Assembly: GCA_963665005.2 (NCBI GenBank)
Contig: CAXXTQ010000001.1
Location: 868,001 to 932,000 of the forward strand
DNA from: G963665005 sp963665005
Lineage (GTDB): Bacteria; Bacillota; Clostridia; Christensenellales; SZUA-584
Direction: 5' to 3'
DNA length: 64,000 nt
Position numbers and translations under genes: made by a program. The number at the start of each line of letters is the position of its first letter. The first letter of the stretch is position 1. The notes beneath the pieces were generated by a model that saw only the letters and a program-made list of their open reading frames with translations, did not search any database and was not told the origin of the DNA. Of this stretch, positions 16,445-25,515 are shown in pieces.

Positions 16445-17854
16445 ATGATGAAAATAAAGGTTGGATTTGTCAGCACCAGTGATTCGGTATTTATCGGTGA
16501 TATTCAGGGACAGTTTAACCGGTCTGTACAAGACCTGAAAAAGCTGTCTGAAACGCTCGGGTTTGACTTGCATGTCGTAAATTACTCTGTTAGTACCGAA
16601 ACGCAAGCGCAAAAAGCGGTTAAGGAGTGCGAAGAAAACAACGTAGATTTTCTGCTTCTGCAGCAAACAACATGTTCGGCAGGGCCTCTGGCGCCCATCT
16701 TTGCATCGATAAAGAATGCAAGAATAGGCATATGGGCAATACCCGAAGGTACCTGTGAAGGCCCCTCGCCTTATAATTCATTTGTCAGCCTTACCTTTTT
16801 TATGGGGATAATCGGCCATTATATAAAAGACCAGGAGATACCGGTCAAATGGTTTTTCGGAAACGTTGAAGATAATCAGTTCCAAACACGGCTGGCAGTT
16901 ACAGTCAAAGCGCTGACAGCAATTAAGAGTATGTGCCACTCAAGCATTGGATTGATTGGCGGCATATCCAACGGTTTCGGGGATTTGTATTTTGATGAAC
17001 GCAACATTAAAAGCCTTTTTCCGGGTATCAAAATACATCAGTATCTGGAATACAGGGAAGTTAGAGACAAGGCACAAGCCTTTTCGCAAGGCGATGTGTT
17101 AAAAGCAAAGGAAGAATTTTTGGAAGGCTCCGTCTTTCTTTGTAAGCAGTGCGAAGCAGTTTTAGATAACAATGTCCGCCTTTATATGGGGTACAGGGAT
17201 TTCATAAAAGAGTACGGGCTTGATGCTGTTGCCCTGAATTGCATATATAAGGTGCAGGAAGATTTCAAAACAAATATCTGCGCTATTATCGGACAGCTTA
17301 ATGACGACGGTATAGATGCGGCATGCGAAGGCGATTTAATGGGAGCTTTGAGTATGCTGATGTTAAAATACTTGGCGGAAACGCAAACAACGCTTATGGA
17401 TTTTCCGCAGTTCGATGAAAAAGACGACAGTATACTGATGTGGCATTGCGGATCGACGGCGAAATGTTTTTCATGTGACAGCACATTCAGAATGGAAAAA
17501 AGCTACGCGAACATGCCTATAATACGCGATTTAAATTTTAAGCCGGGGCATGTTACAATAGCGCGTATTGCAGGAGAAGCCGATACAGTTTTGCTGGCTG
17601 ACGGCCGGATAATCGATGATAAAAAAAGTTTTTTGGGCTGCGGCGGCTGGATAGGCGATTTAAGGCTGAACAGGCAGAGCATAAAGGCTTTGGATTTTGT
17701 TAATACTGTTCTTGTGCGGAAATTTCAGCATCACTATCCTGTGGTGTATGGCGATTATACAAAAGAGATCAGTGAAATTGCATCGTGGCTTGGATTAAAA
17801 TTTATCAAAAAAGTCGAATATCAGGATTATTTTCAAAATCGCGATTTATTATAA
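16445..17854 (+). CDS. L-fucose/L-arabinose isomerase-like protein
   Basis: A 469-aa protein of the fucose/arabinose isomerase superfamily, enzymes that interconvert aldoses and ketoses with Mn2+. The probable metal ligands are Glu295 in ACEGDLMGALS, Asp319 in MDFPQF and His429/His430 in QHHYPVVYGDY, and the N-terminal domain has the VDFLLLQQTT beta-alpha pattern. It has a long family-specific region and is not close to either namesake, so the substrate is open. It follows a sugar importer and most likely feeds the FGGY kinase at 8102. The preceding bases hold AAAGCGAGGG before the ATG. Confidence 0.85.
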   Translation: MMKIKVGFVSTSDSVFIGDIQGQFNRSVQDLKKLSETLGFDLHVVNYSVSTETQAQKAVKECEENNVDFLLLQQTTCSAGPLAPIFASIKNARIGIWAIPEGTCEGPSPYNSFVSLTFFMGIIGHYIKDQEIPVKWFFGNVEDNQFQTRLAVTVKALTAIKSMCHSSIGLIGGISNGFGDLYFDERNIKSLFPGIKIHQYLEYREVRDKAQAFSQGDVLKAKEEFLEGSVFLCKQCEAVLDNNVRLYMGYRDFIKEYGLDAVALNCIYKVQEDFKTNICAIIGQLNDDGIDAACEGDLMGALSMLMLKYLAETQTTLMDFPQFDEKDDSILMWHCGSTAKCFSCDSTFRMEKSYANMPIIRDLNFKPGHVTIARIAGEADTVLLADGRIIDDKKSFLGCGGWIGDLRLNRQSIKALDFVNTVLVRKFQHHYPVVYGDYTKEISEIASWLGLKFIKKVEYQDYFQNRDLL

Positions 17855-17880
17855 TATGAGTTTGCTTAGGCGGTAAAGAT

Positions 17881-18816
17881 GTGATAGAGGTTCGAGTGTT
17901 AACAAAAAAATACGGTTCAAAATATGCCGTTAATAATATCTCTTTTGATGTTAAAAAGGGAGAAGTAGTCGGCTTGCTCGGAAGAAACGGTGCAGGCAAG
18001 ACAACGACTATGAATATTATGACGGGCTATATTGCACCTACATCAGGTACGGTGATGATAGACGGTTTTGATATCGCAAAACAGCCAATAGAAGCAAAGA
18101 GCAGAATTGGATATATGCCCGAGCAGCCGCCGCTGTATACAGAGCTTACCGTAGAAGAATACCTTTGTTTTATTTCCCGCCTAAAAGGTGTAAATAAAAA
18201 TAATATAAAAAATCAAGTTGAACATGCGCTTGAAATGGCCAATATTGAGGATGTTAGAAAACGCCTTATAGGAAATCTATCTAAGGGGTATCGTCAAAGA
18301 GTCGGGCTTGCGCAAGCGCTGTGCGGAGATCCGCAGGTTATTATACTGGACGAGCCGACCGCAGGACTGGACCCGAAACAGATTATTGATATTCGCAATA
18401 CTATAAAAAAGCTTAGGCAAAACCATACCGTCATATTATCTTCGCATATTTTGCATGAGGTAGCTGATGTATGCAGCAAAATCATCATCATTAACCAAGG
18501 CGAAATAATAAAAGACGATATGATTTCCAATTTGATTTCGCAAAACAGCGGACAGCGCTTATCATTAAAACTTACGGGTACAGAGAAACAAGGCAGAAAA
18601 GTTTTAGAAGGATTAAAAGAAGTTCGAGCTGTAACGTGTAAGGGCGCGAATAATGGCAACACAGAATTTATTGTCGATTGTACAGACGGCGCGCCGCCGA
18701 CAATGATTTACGATGCTGTAAAAATGTCTTCCTTAAAAATCGTATCCATGAACACTTTATCAGAATCTCTTGAAGATGTTTTTTTAAAGCTTACGGACGA
18801 GAGAAAAGAGGCCTGA
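17881..18816 (+). CDS. ABC transporter ATP-binding protein (GldA-like)
   Basis: ATPase of an ABC-2 type exporter, 311 aa. Walker A GRNGAGKTTT, Q-loop MPEQPPLY, signature LSKGYRQRVGLAQ, Walker B VIILDEPTAGLDP and switch His in SSHILHE. A C-terminal extension of about 90 residues follows, as in GldA-type proteins. Start is GTG with a weak GGCGG upstream. The next three genes (permease, GldG-like, DUF4340) are tightly packed with it, forming one transport system. The family was named from gliding bacteria, but related clusters occur in many non-gliding bacteria. Substrate unknown. Confidence 0.93.
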   Translation: MIEVRVLTKKYGSKYAVNNISFDVKKGEVVGLLGRNGAGKTTTMNIMTGYIAPTSGTVMIDGFDIAKQPIEAKSRIGYMPEQPPLYTELTVEEYLCFISRLKGVNKNNIKNQVEHALEMANIEDVRKRLIGNLSKGYRQRVGLAQALCGDPQVIILDEPTAGLDPKQIIDIRNTIKKLRQNHTVILSSHILHEVADVCSKIIIINQGEIIKDDMISNLISQNSGQRLSLKLTGTEKQGRKVLEGLKEVRAVTCKGANNGNTEFIVDCTDGAPPTMIYDAVKMSSLKIVSMNTLSESLEDVFLKLTDERKEA

Positions 18817-18818
18817 AT

Positions 18819-19529
18819 ATGATAGCGATTTTTTTAAAAGAAATAAATTCATATTTCAAGACAATGATAGGTTATGTTTTTATGGGCTTTTTTCTTCTTA
18901 TAAGCGGATTGTTTTTTAACAACTTTAATATTGAGCAAGGTTCGGCAAGCATATCGGGAACTTTTGCTATTTTGTCTATTGTGCTTGTGTTATTGACGCC
19001 CGTTTTAACAATGCGCCTATTCGCCGAAGAACGAAAAACAAAAACAGACCAGATATTGCTGACATCACCCGTTCGGATAACGAACATCGTTGTCGGGAAA
19101 TTTCTTGCCGCGTTTTTTGTATTATTTGTATCTTCGCTTTTGACATTGGTATATGCAATAATTATCTCAATATTTTCCGAGCCGTTTTTATGGGAATTTG
19201 TGCTTGGGTATATGGGGATATTCTTAGTCGGCAGCGTTTTTATATCTGTCGGGATTTTCATGTCCTGCATGACGCAGAACCAGCTTTCTGCCGCTTTCTC
19301 GACGTATGCTGTTTTGCTTATTCTTATTGCACCGACGTTGATTATACCGACGGTCAACGATGCTTTTTTAAAGACGGTATTAAATGTGCTTTCGATATAC
19401 AGCAATGTAGAGGCTTTTCAAACGGGTATATTTAGTATTGCCTCTGTCATTTATCTGCTTTCATTTTCATTTGTATTTCTATTTCTGACCGTAAAAATGA
19501 TTGACCGCAGAAGATTCTTGAAGGGATGA
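18819..19529 (+). CDS. ABC-2 type transporter permease (GldF-like)
   Basis: Membrane subunit, 236 aa with six predicted helices starting at residue 14 (IGYVFMGFFLLISGLFF). RLFAEERKTKTDQILLTSPV between helices 2 and 3 is a hallmark of this permease family. It starts 2 bases after the ATPase stop and overlaps the next gene by 4 bases (ATGA), so the three are translationally linked. Confidence 0.92.
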   Translation: MIAIFLKEINSYFKTMIGYVFMGFFLLISGLFFNNFNIEQGSASISGTFAILSIVLVLLTPVLTMRLFAEERKTKTDQILLTSPVRITNIVVGKFLAAFFVLFVSSLLTLVYAIIISIFSEPFLWEFVLGYMGIFLVGSVFISVGIFMSCMTQNQLSAAFSTYAVLLILIAPTLIIPTVNDAFLKTVLNVLSIYSNVEAFQTGIFSIASVIYLLSFSFVFLFLTVKMIDRRRFLKG

Positions 19530-20974
19530 GCGCTTTGCAGAACAAAGATAACAATAAAATAAAGATTTATACGGCGGTTATAATCGTTTTAGTTCTTGCG
19601 CTTGTTATTGCCGCCAATATTTTTATGTCTGTACTCGAGAGTACTTCTGATTTGCGTATAGATTTGTCGAAACAGCGAATCTTCAGCCTTAGCCAGGAAA
19701 CTATGAATGTGCTGGAAGATATCGGGCAGGATATCGAGATATACACGCTTTATACCCCTAGGAATGAAGATAAGAATATCTTAGAATTAATTCATAAGTA
19801 TGAGGCATTCACGCCAAAAGTTACCGCAGAAAATGTTGATGTTTTAAAAAACCCGTCTTTTATAAACGATTTTGATCCGGAAAACAAAGGTATAGATAAA
19901 GATGCCTGTATAATTGTTACCGACTCAAAAAAAGAGCATTATAAGATACTAAAAGAAAGTGAACTTTATCTTGTAAACCCCGAAACGGGTATGGTTTTTG
20001 CCACATTAGCCGAACAAAAAATAACATCTGCCGTTAACTATGTAAAGACAGGCGTTGTAAACACGATAAGAATCATGACAGGCCATAATGAAACTGCCGC
20101 GTCGTCGTATCTGACTATACTCAATGCATTAAATACAAGGGGTTATGAGTTGGCTTCGTATAATGTATTAGAAAATAAAGATGAGCTAAACGCCGAAAAT
20201 GATACCTTGCTGATAATTAATCCGAAATCCGACTTATCGGATGAAGAATATGAAATAATAACAGAGTTTTTAGACGGCGGAGGAAGCCTTTTCATAACAA
20301 TGCAGAACTGTATTACGGAACAAAACACAGCAACGATGCAATTGGTAATAAACAGCTTTGAGAACTTTAAATCGCTTCTGTTATTGTATGATTTAGAAGT
20401 TAAAAAGGATATTCTCATAGGGCAAGACAGTTCGCATTATTATCAGCAAACTACTAACCTTATTCCTCATATGCTCGAAAACCCAGTAACCGCACCTATC
20501 ATCAAGGCGGGCGGAAACGTTGTTTTGTACTGTAACTCGAGCATTGAAATAAAGCAATTGACAAATACAAAAATAACGCCGCTTTTGATGACAGACGAAT
20601 CGTGTTTTGAGAAAACAGTAAATGAAGAACTAAATTCGCTTGAAAAAACAGATAAAGATAAAGAGGGGAATTATATAATTGGTATCATTGCCGAGAAAAA
20701 TCAGTCGAAAATAGCTCTTTTTACTTCCGATTCTATTCTTTCCGATTCAACAAGCACTTCTGCCGACAATTTGGATTTGGCTTTTAATACTCTGTCATAT
20801 TTGAGTGAGCAGGAGGACAGCATTGCTATAATGCCGAAGCTTTTGGTAAGCGAGACAATGGAAATAGAATCAGATTTGCAGAAAAATATTCTGTCGATTA
20901 TTGTTATATACCTTTTGCCGGCGATTGTCTTTATTGCAGGGTTCATTGTATGGAGAAAAAGAAAAAACCTGTAA
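19526..20974 (+). CDS. GldG-like ABC-type substrate-interacting membrane protein
   Basis: A 482-aa protein anchored by an N-terminal helix (IYTAVIIVLVLALVIAANIFM) and a C-terminal helix (IIVIYLLPAIVFIAGFIVW), with a large extracytoplasmic domain between. DLRIDLSKQRIFSLSQETMNVL at the start of that domain and the IMTGHNETA and FLDGGGSLFIT segments are family features of GldG/uncharacterised ABC auxiliary proteins. It forms a complex with the ATPase and permease in the related systems; here that is inferred from the coupled gene order. Confidence 0.9.
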   Translation: MSALQNKDNNKIKIYTAVIIVLVLALVIAANIFMSVLESTSDLRIDLSKQRIFSLSQETMNVLEDIGQDIEIYTLYTPRNEDKNILELIHKYEAFTPKVTAENVDVLKNPSFINDFDPENKGIDKDACIIVTDSKKEHYKILKESELYLVNPETGMVFATLAEQKITSAVNYVKTGVVNTIRIMTGHNETAASSYLTILNALNTRGYELASYNVLENKDELNAENDTLLIINPKSDLSDEEYEIITEFLDGGGSLFITMQNCITEQNTATMQLVINSFENFKSLLLLYDLEVKKDILIGQDSSHYYQQTTNLIPHMLENPVTAPIIKAGGNVVLYCNSSIEIKQLTNTKITPLLMTDESCFEKTVNEELNSLEKTDKDKEGNYIIGIIAEKNQSKIALFTSDSILSDSTSTSADNLDLAFNTLSYLSEQEDSIAIMPKLLVSETMEIESDLQKNILSIIVIYLLPAIVFIAGFIVWRKRKNL

Positions 20975-21007
20975 ACGGTTAAGATTGATAATCAGTGGAG
21001 GTTACGT

Positions 21008-22285
21008 TTGAACAGAAACAAGATAATCTTAATACTGATACTGGCTGCGGCTTTGGCCGGCATAGTTACAGCAACAGTCATATTATTATATTCTCCTGCA
21101 AAAGGGCAAACGGATCAGAATCAGCTTATTCAAGTTTCAAACATAAGCCATAAGGACCTGCTGTCAATCGATATTATACATGACGATAATTCAATGGGCA
21201 TAATAAGGCAAGGCGAAGAGTGGGTTGATTCGGACGGCAACGGCAAAGTTGATAATATAACTTGTGAACTGATAGCAACGAATCTTTGCTATGTTTTCTC
21301 TGACAGCATTGTTGATACTAACCCAGATTCTCTTGAGGCATACCGGCTTGACGAGCCGGTGCTGACAGCGACGCTTACTTTAAAAGACGGCTCACAAGTT
21401 GAATATATTTTCGGAAGAGAAACTGCTGATAAAACGCAGGTGTATTTTATGGTTTCGGGCAACGATAATGTTTATACTATGCTCAACGAAAATTTTATGC
21501 AGATAAGAAGCGATATCAGCACGATTATGGATTTGAGCCTGCCCGTTATTGATACGGGAAATATAAAATCGGTAAAGTACAGGTATGCAGATATGCAAGA
21601 ATCGCTCATACCGTCATCTAAGTATCAAAGCGGCTATATGTTTGAAAAAACAGGCATCGCCGTTGCCCAAAGTTTGATTGAATTTATTAAAAGCATACCT
21701 GAAAAAAAGCTGTATGCAAGCTTATACGAGGATAACGAGAATGAGTATGGATTTGATAAAGGAAATTATATTGTTCTGACCGACGCTTCGGGCAGCAGTA
21801 TCAATATAATTCTCGGCGATAAAACACAGGACAATAAGCACTACTGTATGGTTGAAGGTAAAGAGGGTATTTATCTGGCATCAGAAGAAATTACAGCCTT
21901 TTTGAATCGCGAAACGGATTATTATTTTGATACAAGGCTCATACCTGCTGCGCAAGACCAGATTGCCAAGATATGTATTGGCGGAGACGATGTTGAGTTT
22001 GTATTGGAAAATGATGAAAACCGATACTTATTAAACGGCAGTGCGATATCGCAGCAACGTTACGATGAATATATCGAAAGTTTGTTACAGATAAAAGGCT
22101 CGGAGCAACTGGAAGAAACAACAAAAAGCAATACTGTTTATTCAATGGTTATATCGCTGAAAAATAAAGAAGCTATAAATATTCAGATAAACGAATATAT
22201 AAAAGGTTTCTATCTGCTTGATTACGGAAAAGGGAATTGTCTTATTATACAAGCAGATTTAATAGATAGTTTGATTAAAATATAA
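21008..22285 (+). CDS. DUF4340 domain protein, accessory to Gld-type ABC system
   Basis: A 425-aa protein with an N-terminal membrane anchor (IILILILAAALAGIVTATVILLY) and the repeat-like beta-rich DUF4340 region (GEEWVDSDGNGKV, TATLTLKDGSQVEYIFGRET, VYFMVSGNDNVYTM). The start is TTG with GTGGAGGT upstream. Proteins of this family commonly follow gldG-like genes, as here. Function unknown; it may be an extracytoplasmic partner of the exporter. Confidence 0.88.
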   Translation: MNRNKIILILILAAALAGIVTATVILLYSPAKGQTDQNQLIQVSNISHKDLLSIDIIHDDNSMGIIRQGEEWVDSDGNGKVDNITCELIATNLCYVFSDSIVDTNPDSLEAYRLDEPVLTATLTLKDGSQVEYIFGRETADKTQVYFMVSGNDNVYTMLNENFMQIRSDISTIMDLSLPVIDTGNIKSVKYRYADMQESLIPSSKYQSGYMFEKTGIAVAQSLIEFIKSIPEKKLYASLYEDNENEYGFDKGNYIVLTDASGSSINIILGDKTQDNKHYCMVEGKEGIYLASEEITAFLNRETDYYFDTRLIPAAQDQIAKICIGGDDVEFVLENDENRYLLNGSAISQQRYDEYIESLLQIKGSEQLEETTKSNTVYSMVISLKNKEAINIQINEYIKGFYLLDYGKGNCLIIQADLIDSLIKI

Positions 22286-22305
22286 AAAAACCTGGGAGGA
22301 TAAAA

Positions 22306-23367
22306 ATGAAAGCTGTTGTTAAATATGGATTTGGTAAACATGAAACGGAAATTAGAGATGTCGATATTCCGGTTATAGGAGATGACGATGTACTGCTTGA
22401 AGTAAAAGCAGCAGGCGTGTGCGGGTCTGATATTGCGTTTGATGACGGCGGGCACGAAAATCTTTTAAGGCCGCCGGTTGTTTTAGGGCACGAGTTTTCA
22501 GGCGTCGTCGCTAAAATCGGGAAAAATGTAACCGAATGGCAGATAGGGCAAAGAGTTGTGTCGGATAACACGGGCAAAGTCTGCGGAAAGTGTTATGCCT
22601 GCGGCGTTGCCGATTATTTGGCATGCCCGTCAAGATTGGGCATAGGTTACGGCATGGACGGCGGATTTACCAAATACGTGCGTATACCGGGCGATGTGTT
22701 AAAGATATTTCCTAACAGTTTGATGGAGATACCCGAAGGCATGACGTTTGAAGAAGCGGCAATACTTGACCCCTGCTGCAATGCGTATATGGCAATCGTA
22801 CAGGAATCAAAGTTCATAGCGGGCGAATATGTTGCCGTGTTCGGCGTGGGCGCGCTCGGCCAGTTTTCGATACAAGTAGCGCGTGCTGCAGGCGCTTCGA
22901 AAATAATTGCCATCGGTCTTTCGAACGATGAAAAACGGTTTGGGTTAGCGCAGAAAAACGGTGCTACCGATATTATACGCGCCGATAAAGAGGATGTTTT
23001 GCAGTCAGTGTTAAAGATAACAAATGGCCAAGGTGTAGCATTAGTTGTCGATTGTGCCGGAGTTGCTGTCGTGCTTAAACAGTCGATAGATATTGTAAGA
23101 ACAAGCGGAGAAATCGTCAAGATAGGGTATGATGAAAAACCTGTGGGATTTTCTCTTGACCCGCTTCTTGACAAAGCAGTGAGCTTAAAAGGGCATTTTG
23201 GTTACACATGGGTTTCATGGAAAAACGTCATGAATCTTGCGGTAGCCGGGAAAATTGATTTGGCGTCTATGATATCGCACAAAATGAAAATCACTCAATT
23301 TAAGGAAGCGTTCGACCTCGTCAGAAAAAGAGAAGCAATAAAGATAATTCTTTATCCTGAAGATTAA
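22306..23367 (+). CDS. Zinc-dependent alcohol/polyol dehydrogenase (MDR superfamily)
   Basis: NAD(P)-dependent medium-chain dehydrogenase, 353 aa. Catalytic zinc: Cys39 in GVCGSD and His-Glu in VLGHEFSG. Structural zinc: four cysteines in CGKCYACGVADYLAC. Cofactor fold: GVGALGQFSIQVARAAGASKII. It resembles sorbitol/threonine dehydrogenases more than ethanol dehydrogenases. A GGGAGG site precedes ATG and a strong terminator follows. In this context it may oxidise a polyol on entry to the pathway or reduce the aldehyde product. Confidence 0.93.
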   Translation: MKAVVKYGFGKHETEIRDVDIPVIGDDDVLLEVKAAGVCGSDIAFDDGGHENLLRPPVVLGHEFSGVVAKIGKNVTEWQIGQRVVSDNTGKVCGKCYACGVADYLACPSRLGIGYGMDGGFTKYVRIPGDVLKIFPNSLMEIPEGMTFEEAAILDPCCNAYMAIVQESKFIAGEYVAVFGVGALGQFSIQVARAAGASKIIAIGLSNDEKRFGLAQKNGATDIIRADKEDVLQSVLKITNGQGVALVVDCAGVAVVLKQSIDIVRTSGEIVKIGYDEKPVGFSLDPLLDKAVSLKGHFGYTWVSWKNVMNLAVAGKIDLASMISHKMKITQFKEAFDLVRKREAIKIILYPED

Positions 23368-23401
23368 GATAAAGAACAAGGATAAACACAAAATGTATAA
23401 A

Positions 23402-23434
23402 AAAAGCCCTGAACGATTCTAATTCAGGGCTTTT
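23402..23434 (+). terminator. Bidirectional terminator between dehydrogenase and recombinase
   Basis: Perfect 12-base inverted repeat (23402-23413 and 23423-23434), AAAAGCCCTGAA type, with A run on one side and T run on the other. It serves the dehydrogenase on plus and the recombinase on minus. It also marks the left border of the accessory region. Confidence 0.88.
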
Positions 23435-23435
23435 C

Positions 23436-24893
23436 TTATGGTGGAGTACACCCAACTAAATCCGAACTCTCAATATCCTCCAAAGCCACGGTTTTGGCAC
23501 CATCTTTGTAGTTATACATCAGCACCAGCTTGTCATCATATAAATACACCGAATTCACGAATGCGTCGATTACACTTCGCTGATACTTCACATCGTCGAT
23601 ATCGCCGTCTTTAAACCGGCTTATCCAAAATACGATTTGTTCCTTGGTCAATACAGGCTTTTGCATCTTCTCCTGTGCAATTGAGATTTCCAGTTCTTCT
23701 TTCCTAGACTCCAAATCATCCAAACGCTGTTTCGTAGAAGAAGTGATGATACCCTGCTGAATAGCGTCCAACATATTCTCTATACCCTTCTCTACCTTCT
23801 TGAGCTGTTTCTGCAACAGGGGTAACGTTGTATTCTCTTTCTTCTGGAATTCCACGACAGCGTCCGCTATCCGATCAATCATATCATCCTGAAAAACAAT
23901 ACGTTTGGTTTCCGATACAACGAATCTCTCGATAAAGTCCTTCTTGATTGACTTCTTATCGCAGGTTTTTCCCCGTTTGACATTGGCGCACTTGTAGTAG
24001 TGGTAAATGCGTCCTGTCTGGCTTTTTCCGCTCTCGCCAACCATGAAAGCACCGCATTTTCCGCAGAAGAGTTTGGTGGTCAGCAGGTACTCCACAGGCG
24101 CTTTTTTCTTGGCAGGCGCTCGCTTATTCTTTTCCAACCGTTCCTGTACCAATGCAAACAACTCCTTTGAAATGATCGGTGGAATCGTATTAGGATGAAC
24201 GATATCCTTATACCTGTACTCGCCAATATACTTCCGATTTTTCAGCATCGTATGCAAGCTGTTCTTGTTGAAGGGTTTGCCCCTGCTGGATACCAGACCG
24301 CGAGCATTCAACGAAGTAGTAATCTGCGCGACCGTCTCACCATCCACATAACGGGTGAAAATCTCCTGCACAATCGGGGCTGTCAGCGGGTTGATCTGGT
24401 AATGCTGCTCGCTGTCGGTAGTGTATCCAAGCGGCAGACCGCCTCCGTTGTACTTGCCTTTCAGCGCGTTCTCAGTCAGGCCGCGCAATATCTTCTCGGA
24501 TAGTTCAGCGGAGTAATATTCCGCATACCCTTCCAGCATCGCCTCCAATATAATACCCTCCGGCCCGTCAGAAATGTTCTCCTTGGCGGATATAACCTTT
24601 GCGCCGTTCTTCTTCAGGATAAACTTGTTCATAGCCGAATCGGTGCGGCTGCGGGCAAAGCGATCCAGCTTCCACACCAGCACCACTTCAAAAAGCCACT
24701 TGGCGCTCTCCTTGATCATACGTTGGAATTCCGGCCTGTCGTCCGTCTTGGCAGAGTAAGCACGGTCAATATACGTGCCGATAACTGTTAGCCCGTATCG
24801 GTCGGCATATTCTTTACACTCTCGCAATTGGCCTTCGATGGATTCTTCACGCTGATTATCGCTGGAATAACGGGCGTATATAACTGCGTTCAT
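23436..24893 (-). CDS. Serine site-specific recombinase (large resolvase family)
   Basis: DNA recombinase of the large serine family, 485 aa. The resolvase catalytic domain opens with AVIYARYSSDNQREESIEGQ, with the nucleophile at Ser10, and includes EVVLVWKLDRFARSR and LEAMLEGYAEYYSAELSE. The recombinase domain (about 155-260) has GLPLGYTTD and LHTMLKNRKYIGEYR. A zinc ribbon follows (CGKCGAFM with YYKCANVKRGKTC), then a coiled coil near 345-415. It is shorter than TnpX (about 700 aa). It overlaps its upstream XRE regulator by 4 bases. Such genes usually sit at the edge of the element they move; here the stop is at the left border with the sugar island. Confidence 0.95.
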   Translation of the reverse strand: MNAVIYARYSSDNQREESIEGQLRECKEYADRYGLTVIGTYIDRAYSAKTDDRPEFQRMIKESAKWLFEVVLVWKLDRFARSRTDSAMNKFILKKNGAKVISAKENISDGPEGIILEAMLEGYAEYYSAELSEKILRGLTENALKGKYNGGGLPLGYTTDSEQHYQINPLTAPIVQEIFTRYVDGETVAQITTSLNARGLVSSRGKPFNKNSLHTMLKNRKYIGEYRYKDIVHPNTIPPIISKELFALVQERLEKNKRAPAKKKAPVEYLLTTKLFCGKCGAFMVGESGKSQTGRIYHYYKCANVKRGKTCDKKSIKKDFIERFVVSETKRIVFQDDMIDRIADAVVEFQKKENTTLPLLQKQLKKVEKGIENMLDAIQQGIITSSTKQRLDDLESRKEELEISIAQEKMQKPVLTKEQIVFWISRFKDGDIDDVKYQRSVIDAFVNSVYLYDDKLVLMYNYKDGAKTVALEDIESSDLVGCTPP

Positions 24894-25258
24894 TCTTCAT
24901 CTCCTCCCGCCATTTTCAGTATCATTTCCTTGAGTTTCTCGTTCATAGGCGAGCCCGGCTCAAAGCACGCTTCTACAAACTCGTTCCAGCCCTGCTTGTT
25001 GGCCATTTTCTCTTTTATTTTTTCCGGCTGGTATTCGTAGAGCTTGCCCTGCGGCTGGTCGGTACGTCCAAAGATATAATCCATCGAAACATCGAAATAT
25101 TCAGCGTACCACAGAAGAATCTTGTTAGGCGCTTCGGCTTGCCCGTTCTCATACCTGTTAATGCTGGACTGATTAGAATTGGCTAGTCTTGCGAGTTCCG
25201 TCTGAGATATATTAATACTCGAACGAAGTTCTTTTAGTCTTGTACCAATTGTCGGCAT
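24890..25258 (-). CDS. XRE-family helix-turn-helix regulator
   Basis: A 122-aa Cro/CI-type repressor. HTH about residues 6-60: LKELRSSINISQTELARLANSNQSSINRYENGQ, followed by the common WYAEYFDVSMDYIFGRTD and an acidic/basic tail. It has a strong GGAGGT site and is translationally coupled to the recombinase gene. It likely represses both through the palindrome at 25273-25297. A different, longer XRE protein is at 33764. Confidence 0.93.
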   Translation of the reverse strand: MPTIGTRLKELRSSINISQTELARLANSNQSSINRYENGQAEAPNKILLWYAEYFDVSMDYIFGRTDQPQGKLYEYQPEKIKEKMANKQGWNEFVEACFEPGSPMNEKLKEMILKMAGGDEE

Positions 25259-25272
25259 CTTGAAACCTCCAA

Positions 25273-25314
25273 ATAGGATACATTCATTATATCCTATATC
25301 GGTATAAATTTAAA
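25273..25314 (-). promoter_or_regulatory. Candidate promoter and operator of XRE-recombinase operon
   Basis: ATAGGATA (25273-25280) and TATCCTAT (25290-25297) form a perfect 8-base inverted repeat with a 9-base spacer. On the minus strand a TATAAT -10 box falls at 25291-25286, inside the spacer, with a weak TTTAAA -35 at 25314-25309. An operator that covers the -10 box is what an auto-repressing XRE protein would need. Confidence 0.55.
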
Positions 25315-25515
25315 CTCTAAATTAACATATAATATTATTCTTTTAATAGGCCGATTTCCTCATCAACAATCCGCTTATCAAACCCTTATATTCAAGCAAT
25401 TTGATTGCATTTGTAGTTCTAGATGGGCCGGTTTTAAAAGGTACTCAACATGAAAATTGCAGTAATTTAAAAGTAGCTTAACAAATACATTTCTGAGTAT
25501 ATATAATTAACCATT

